The notes below the pieces were generated by a model. The model was given only the letters and a program-made list of their open reading frames with translations, made no database searches and was not told the DNA's origin. 64,000 nucleotides of DNA from Saccharopolyspora rosea (GTDB taxonomy: Bacteria; Actinomycetota; Actinomycetes; Mycobacteriales; Pseudonocardiaceae). Below are positions 61,699-64,000 of the stretch, one piece after another. The DNA is taken from contig NZ_CP102826.1 of NCBI RefSeq assembly GCF_025643595.1, positions 2,046,001 through 2,110,000 of the forward strand, given 5' to 3'. The position numbers and the translations under genes are program-made. The first letter of the stretch is position 1, and every line of letters starts with the position of its first letter.

Positions 61699-61774
61699 GC
61701 GTCTCGCGAGGACAGCCCCTCCGCCGTGTATTGGGCATACATCAGGAGGGGCTTCCGCAGTCGAGACGGCCGCT
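61699..61774. repeat. Dispersed 80-bp hairpin element
   Basis: GCGTCTCGCGAGGACAGCCC ... GTGTATTGGGCATACAT ... CGAGACGGCCGCT. The left outer arm is shortened compared with the 61879 copy. Confidence 0.8.
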
Positions 61775-61814
61775 GAGTGCCTGTCTTTGAACCTGCTCCC
61801 GGAACACACGTGGC

Positions 61815-61839
61815 AAGCGGCGCCAGCCGCTTTCTCTTT
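61815..61839 (+). terminator. Portable terminator hairpin (TCTCTTT type), second tandem copy
   Basis: AAGCGGC-GCCA-GCCGCTT-TCTCTTT. The loop differs again while the stem and tail are identical, a sign of selection on the stem. Downstream GGTCTCGCCGCTGGCACCGC is shared with 19490. Confidence 0.8.
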
Positions 61840-61878
61840 CGGTGAGCGGTCTCGCCGCTGGCACCGCCGCGGGTTCTC

Positions 61879-61959
61879 AGCGGCCGTCTCGCGAGGACAG
61901 CCCCGACGCTGTGTATTGGGCATACATGAGTCGGGGCTCCCGGAGCCGAGACGGCCGCT
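61879..61959. repeat. Dispersed 80-bp hairpin element, best symmetric copy
   Basis: Outer arms AGCGGCCGTCTCG and CGAGACGGCCGCT pair perfectly. Inner arms CAGCCCCGAC and GTCGGGGCTC pair around TGTGTATTGGGCATACA. The whole unit folds into one long hairpin. Confidence 0.85.
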
Positions 61960-62052
61960 GAGGTTCCGCTCCCGGCACCGCCACGCACAACGAGTTCGAA
62001 GACAGGCAATGAGGTTCCGCCACCGGCACCGCCACTCAGAACGAGTTCAGGT

Positions 62053-64000
62053 TCAGGCTCCGAAGCGCGGTGTCTGCACCAGGCGGACCGTCCGCCGCCG
62101 GTTGACGAACTGGGCGCGTCCCGGCGGCAGTTCCCGGGGGCGGAGGTTGCCCAGGAAGCTCCCCTCGTCCTTCGGGCAGGAGAACAGCAGCGCCGGGGTG
62201 CCCAGCTCCCAGAGGCGGCGCATCACCGGGTCCATCATCGCCCGGCCGGCGCCCGAGGTGCTGCGGGCGACGACGAGGTGCAGGCCGATGTCGTGGCCCT
62301 GCGGCAGCAGCGACAGCAGCGGCTGGAACGGGTTGGACATCCCGCCCTCCAGCAGCTCGGCGTCGTCGACGATGATGAACAGCCGTCCGCCGTCCCACCA
62401 GTCCCGCCTGGCCAGCCGGTCCGGGGTGATCTCCGGGCCGGGCAGCCGCGGCGTGAGCAGTTCGGCGGCTTCTTGCACCGTGCCGGCGAGGCTGTCGGCG
62501 GCCACCGCGTACCCGATCTGGTACTCGGTCGGGATGATGTCCTGCAGCTCGCGGCGCGGGTCGGCGAACAGCACCTTGGCCTGGTCGGGCTCGTACCGGT
62601 CGGTGACCGCGCGCGCGAGGTAGCGCAGCAGGTTCGTCTTCCCGCACTCGGTGTCGCCGAAGGCCATCAGGTGCGGCGTCTGGTCGAAGTCGTGCCACAG
62701 CGGGGCCAGCTCGACGTCGTCCAGGCCCAGCGGGACCTGGAACACCGCGTGTTCGTCGCGCACCCGCAGCGCGGGCAGCTCGGCCGCGGCGACCTCGGCG
62801 GGCAGCAGGCGCACCGGGGGCGCCGGGACCGCGCCCGGCCCGCCGACGGCCTGCACCAGGTCCGCCACCGCCTCGGCGAGGTCGTCGGTGGACGACTGGC
62901 CGTCGACGCGCGGCAGGGCGGCCAGGAAGTGCTGCCGGTCGGTCGTGATGCCGCGCCCCGGCGCCGCGGGGACGGTGGCCGCCAGCCGGCTGTGCACCTC
63001 CGACTCCACCGGGTCGCCGAGGCGGAGTTCGAACCGGGTGCCCAGCACGTCGCGCAGCCACGGGCGCATGTCCGACCACCGGTTGGAGCACACCACCAGG
63101 TGGATGCCGAAGCTCAGGCCGCGCGCGGCGATGTCCTGCAACCGGGATTCGAGCTCCTCGAAGTCGTTGCGCATCGTGTACCAGCCGTCCACGACCAGGA
63201 ACACGTCACCGCACGGGTCCTCCTCGGTGAACCGGCCCTGCGCCCGCGCCCGCCGGTAGGCCACCATCGAGTCGATGTTGTGCCGGGCGAACAGGTTCTC
63301 GCGCCGGTGCAGCAGGTTGGTGACCTCCTGCACGGTGCGGGTGACCCGGTCGCGGTCCAACCGGTTGGCGATGCCGCCGACGTGCGGCAGGCCCTGCAGG
63401 GCCGCCAGCGTGCCGCCGCCGAAGTCGAGGCAGTACAGCTGCACCTCGGCGGAGGTGTGCGTCAACGCCAGCGAGCACAGCAGCGTGCGCAGCAGCGTCG
63501 ACTTGCCGCTCTGCGGCGCGCCGACGACCGCCACGTGCCCCTGCGCGCCGGACAGGTCGGCGGTGAGCAGTTCGCGGCGCTGCTGGGCCGGGAGGTCGAC
63601 CAGGCCGACCGGGACGACCAGCGGGGTGCGCTCCGCGGTGTGCAGCCCGATCCGCGGGTCTTCGAGCAGCGGCGGCAGCAGTTCGTCCAATGCGGACGGT
63701 CGGCGCAGCGGCGGCAGCCACACCTGCCGGGCGGCCGGTCCGCGTCCGGCCAGCCGGTCGATCACCACGTCCAGCACGGTCGCGCGGGTGTCGTCCGGAC
63801 TCTCCTGCTCGGGCACCGGGTCCGGCTCCGCGCGCAGCCGCGGCGGCAGGTACTGGCCGGTGAAGTCGACCAGCTGGTCCTCGACGACGCGCTGGTTGCG
63901 CCGCCTGCGCGGCGCCCGGTAGGCGCCCGAGACGTAGGCGGCCTTGAACCGCATCAGCGTCTGCGTGTCGGTGCGCAGGTACCCGTTGCCCGGGGCGGAG
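62053..64000 (-). CDS. eccC: Type VII secretion ATPase EccC, C-terminal part (runs off the window)
   Basis: The reverse frame is open to the window edge, reading GNGYLRTDTQTLMRFKAAYV, the EccC segment after its first ATPase domain. Two FtsK/SpoIIIE-type domains follow: Walker A in VVGAPQSGKSTLLRTLLCSL with Walker B-like VFLVVDGW, and AFGDTECGKTNLLRYLARAV with LFIIVDDAELL. Domains 2 and 3 bind secreted substrates and regulate domain 1. The N-terminal membrane helices and domain 1 are beyond position 64000. It converges with the mycosin gene across the repeat-rich gap. Confidence 0.95.
   Translation of the reverse strand, partial: SAPGNGYLRTDTQTLMRFKAAYVSGAYRAPRRRRNQRVVEDQLVDFTGQYLPPRLRAEPDPVPEQESPDDTRATVLDVVIDRLAGRGPAARQVWLPPLRRPSALDELLPPLLEDPRIGLHTAERTPLVVPVGLVDLPAQQRRELLTADLSGAQGHVAVVGAPQSGKSTLLRTLLCSLALTHTSAEVQLYCLDFGGGTLAALQGLPHVGGIANRLDRDRVTRTVQEVTNLLHRRENLFARHNIDSMVAYRRARAQGRFTEEDPCGDVFLVVDGWYTMRNDFEELESRLQDIAARGLSFGIHLVVCSNRWSDMRPWLRDVLGTRFELRLGDPVESEVHSRLAATVPAAPGRGITTDRQHFLAALPRVDGQSSTDDLAEAVADLVQAVGGPGAVPAPPVRLLPAEVAAAELPALRVRDEHAVFQVPLGLDDVELAPLWHDFDQTPHLMAFGDTECGKTNLLRYLARAVTDRYEPDQAKVLFADPRRELQDIIPTEYQIGYAVAADSLAGTVQEAAELLTPRLPGPEITPDRLARRDWWDGGRLFIIVDDAELLEGGMSNPFQPLLSLLPQGHDIGLHLVVARSTSGAGRAMMDPVMRRLWELGTPALLFSCPKDEGSFLGNLRPRELPPGRAQFVNRRRTVRLVQTPRFGA

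Noticed and set aside
61500-61959. Tandem repeats between mycP and eccC as a CRISPR array
   Set aside because: Units vary in length, are composite, have no constant spacer size, and occur singly elsewhere. They are dispersed hairpin elements.

Overview
The window is very GC-rich actinobacterial DNA. Coding genes show strong third-position G/C bias, many GTG starts and many four-base ATGA/GTGA overlaps. It has an S-adenosylhomocysteine (SAH) riboswitch-sahH pair, F420-type and luciferase-like flavin oxidoreductases, a CofD homologue and an ESX-type (type VII) secretion locus. Together these suggest a Pseudonocardiaceae-like organism such as Saccharopolyspora or a relative. That placement is inference from gene content, not a database match.

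Layout. (1) 1-10 kb: an ammonium transporter (cut by the window edge), the SAH riboswitch with sahH, a VIT/CCC1-like metal transporter under possible iron-regulator half-sites, a nucleoside hydrolase-MFS pair, a Tat-exported flavin amine oxidase and an NCS1 nucleobase permease. (2) 10-22 kb: GNAT, DUF1015, a PadR-nitronate monooxygenase operon with a clear palindromic operator, a PAP2-lipid kinase fusion, a crcB-DUF190-crcB fluoride-export operon behind a candidate fluoride riboswitch, a CE1758/CE1759-type flavin monooxygenase-reductase pair, CsoR and a methyltransferase, ending at tRNA-Pro(GGG). (3) 22.2-33.5 kb: a relic-rich segment with a 113-bp direct repeat near each end. It has a stand-alone ATP-dependent DNA ligase, a DJ-1/PfpI protein, short-chain reductases and an isochorismatase. 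Among these lie gene fragments (FumC, YceI, MerR, zinc alcohol dehydrogenase, methyltransferase, IS5 transposase), two tiny orphan CRISPR arrays that still carry related leaders, and a NucA/NucB DNase facing a DUF6461 gene. (4) 33.5-40 kb: a complete acetoin dehydrogenase operon (acoABC-lpd) with a divergent GAF-domain regulator. (5) 40-43.5 kb: an amidohydrolase-SDR operon and its Rrf2-type regulator, sharing a 23-bp operator, followed by an MFS/transposase relic. (6) 43.6-50 kb: a nitroreductase / 112-aa protein / CofD cassette, then a two-component locus with one kinase and two response regulators. (7) 50-58 kb: a lipid-type cluster made of a FAAL-ACP-thioester-reductase megasynthetase, an acyl-CoA oxidase/dehydrogenase-like enzyme and an acyl-CoA ligase. 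The promoter and 5' end of the ligase gene are duplicated upstream of the megasynthetase. (8) 58-64 kb: a type VII secretion locus with a large protein ending in an ADP-ribosyltransferase-like domain, a mycosin that has lost catalytic His, Ser and Asn, and the C-terminal ATPase part of EccC.

Two families of intergenic repeats recur at gene ends across the window: an approximately 80-bp hairpin element and a portable terminator hairpin with a TCTCTTT tail. The observations most worth following are the FAAL-ACP-reductase cluster with its duplicated promoter, the predicted pseudo-mycosin next to the ART-like protein, the nitroreductase-CofD cassette, and the orphan CRISPR remnants.
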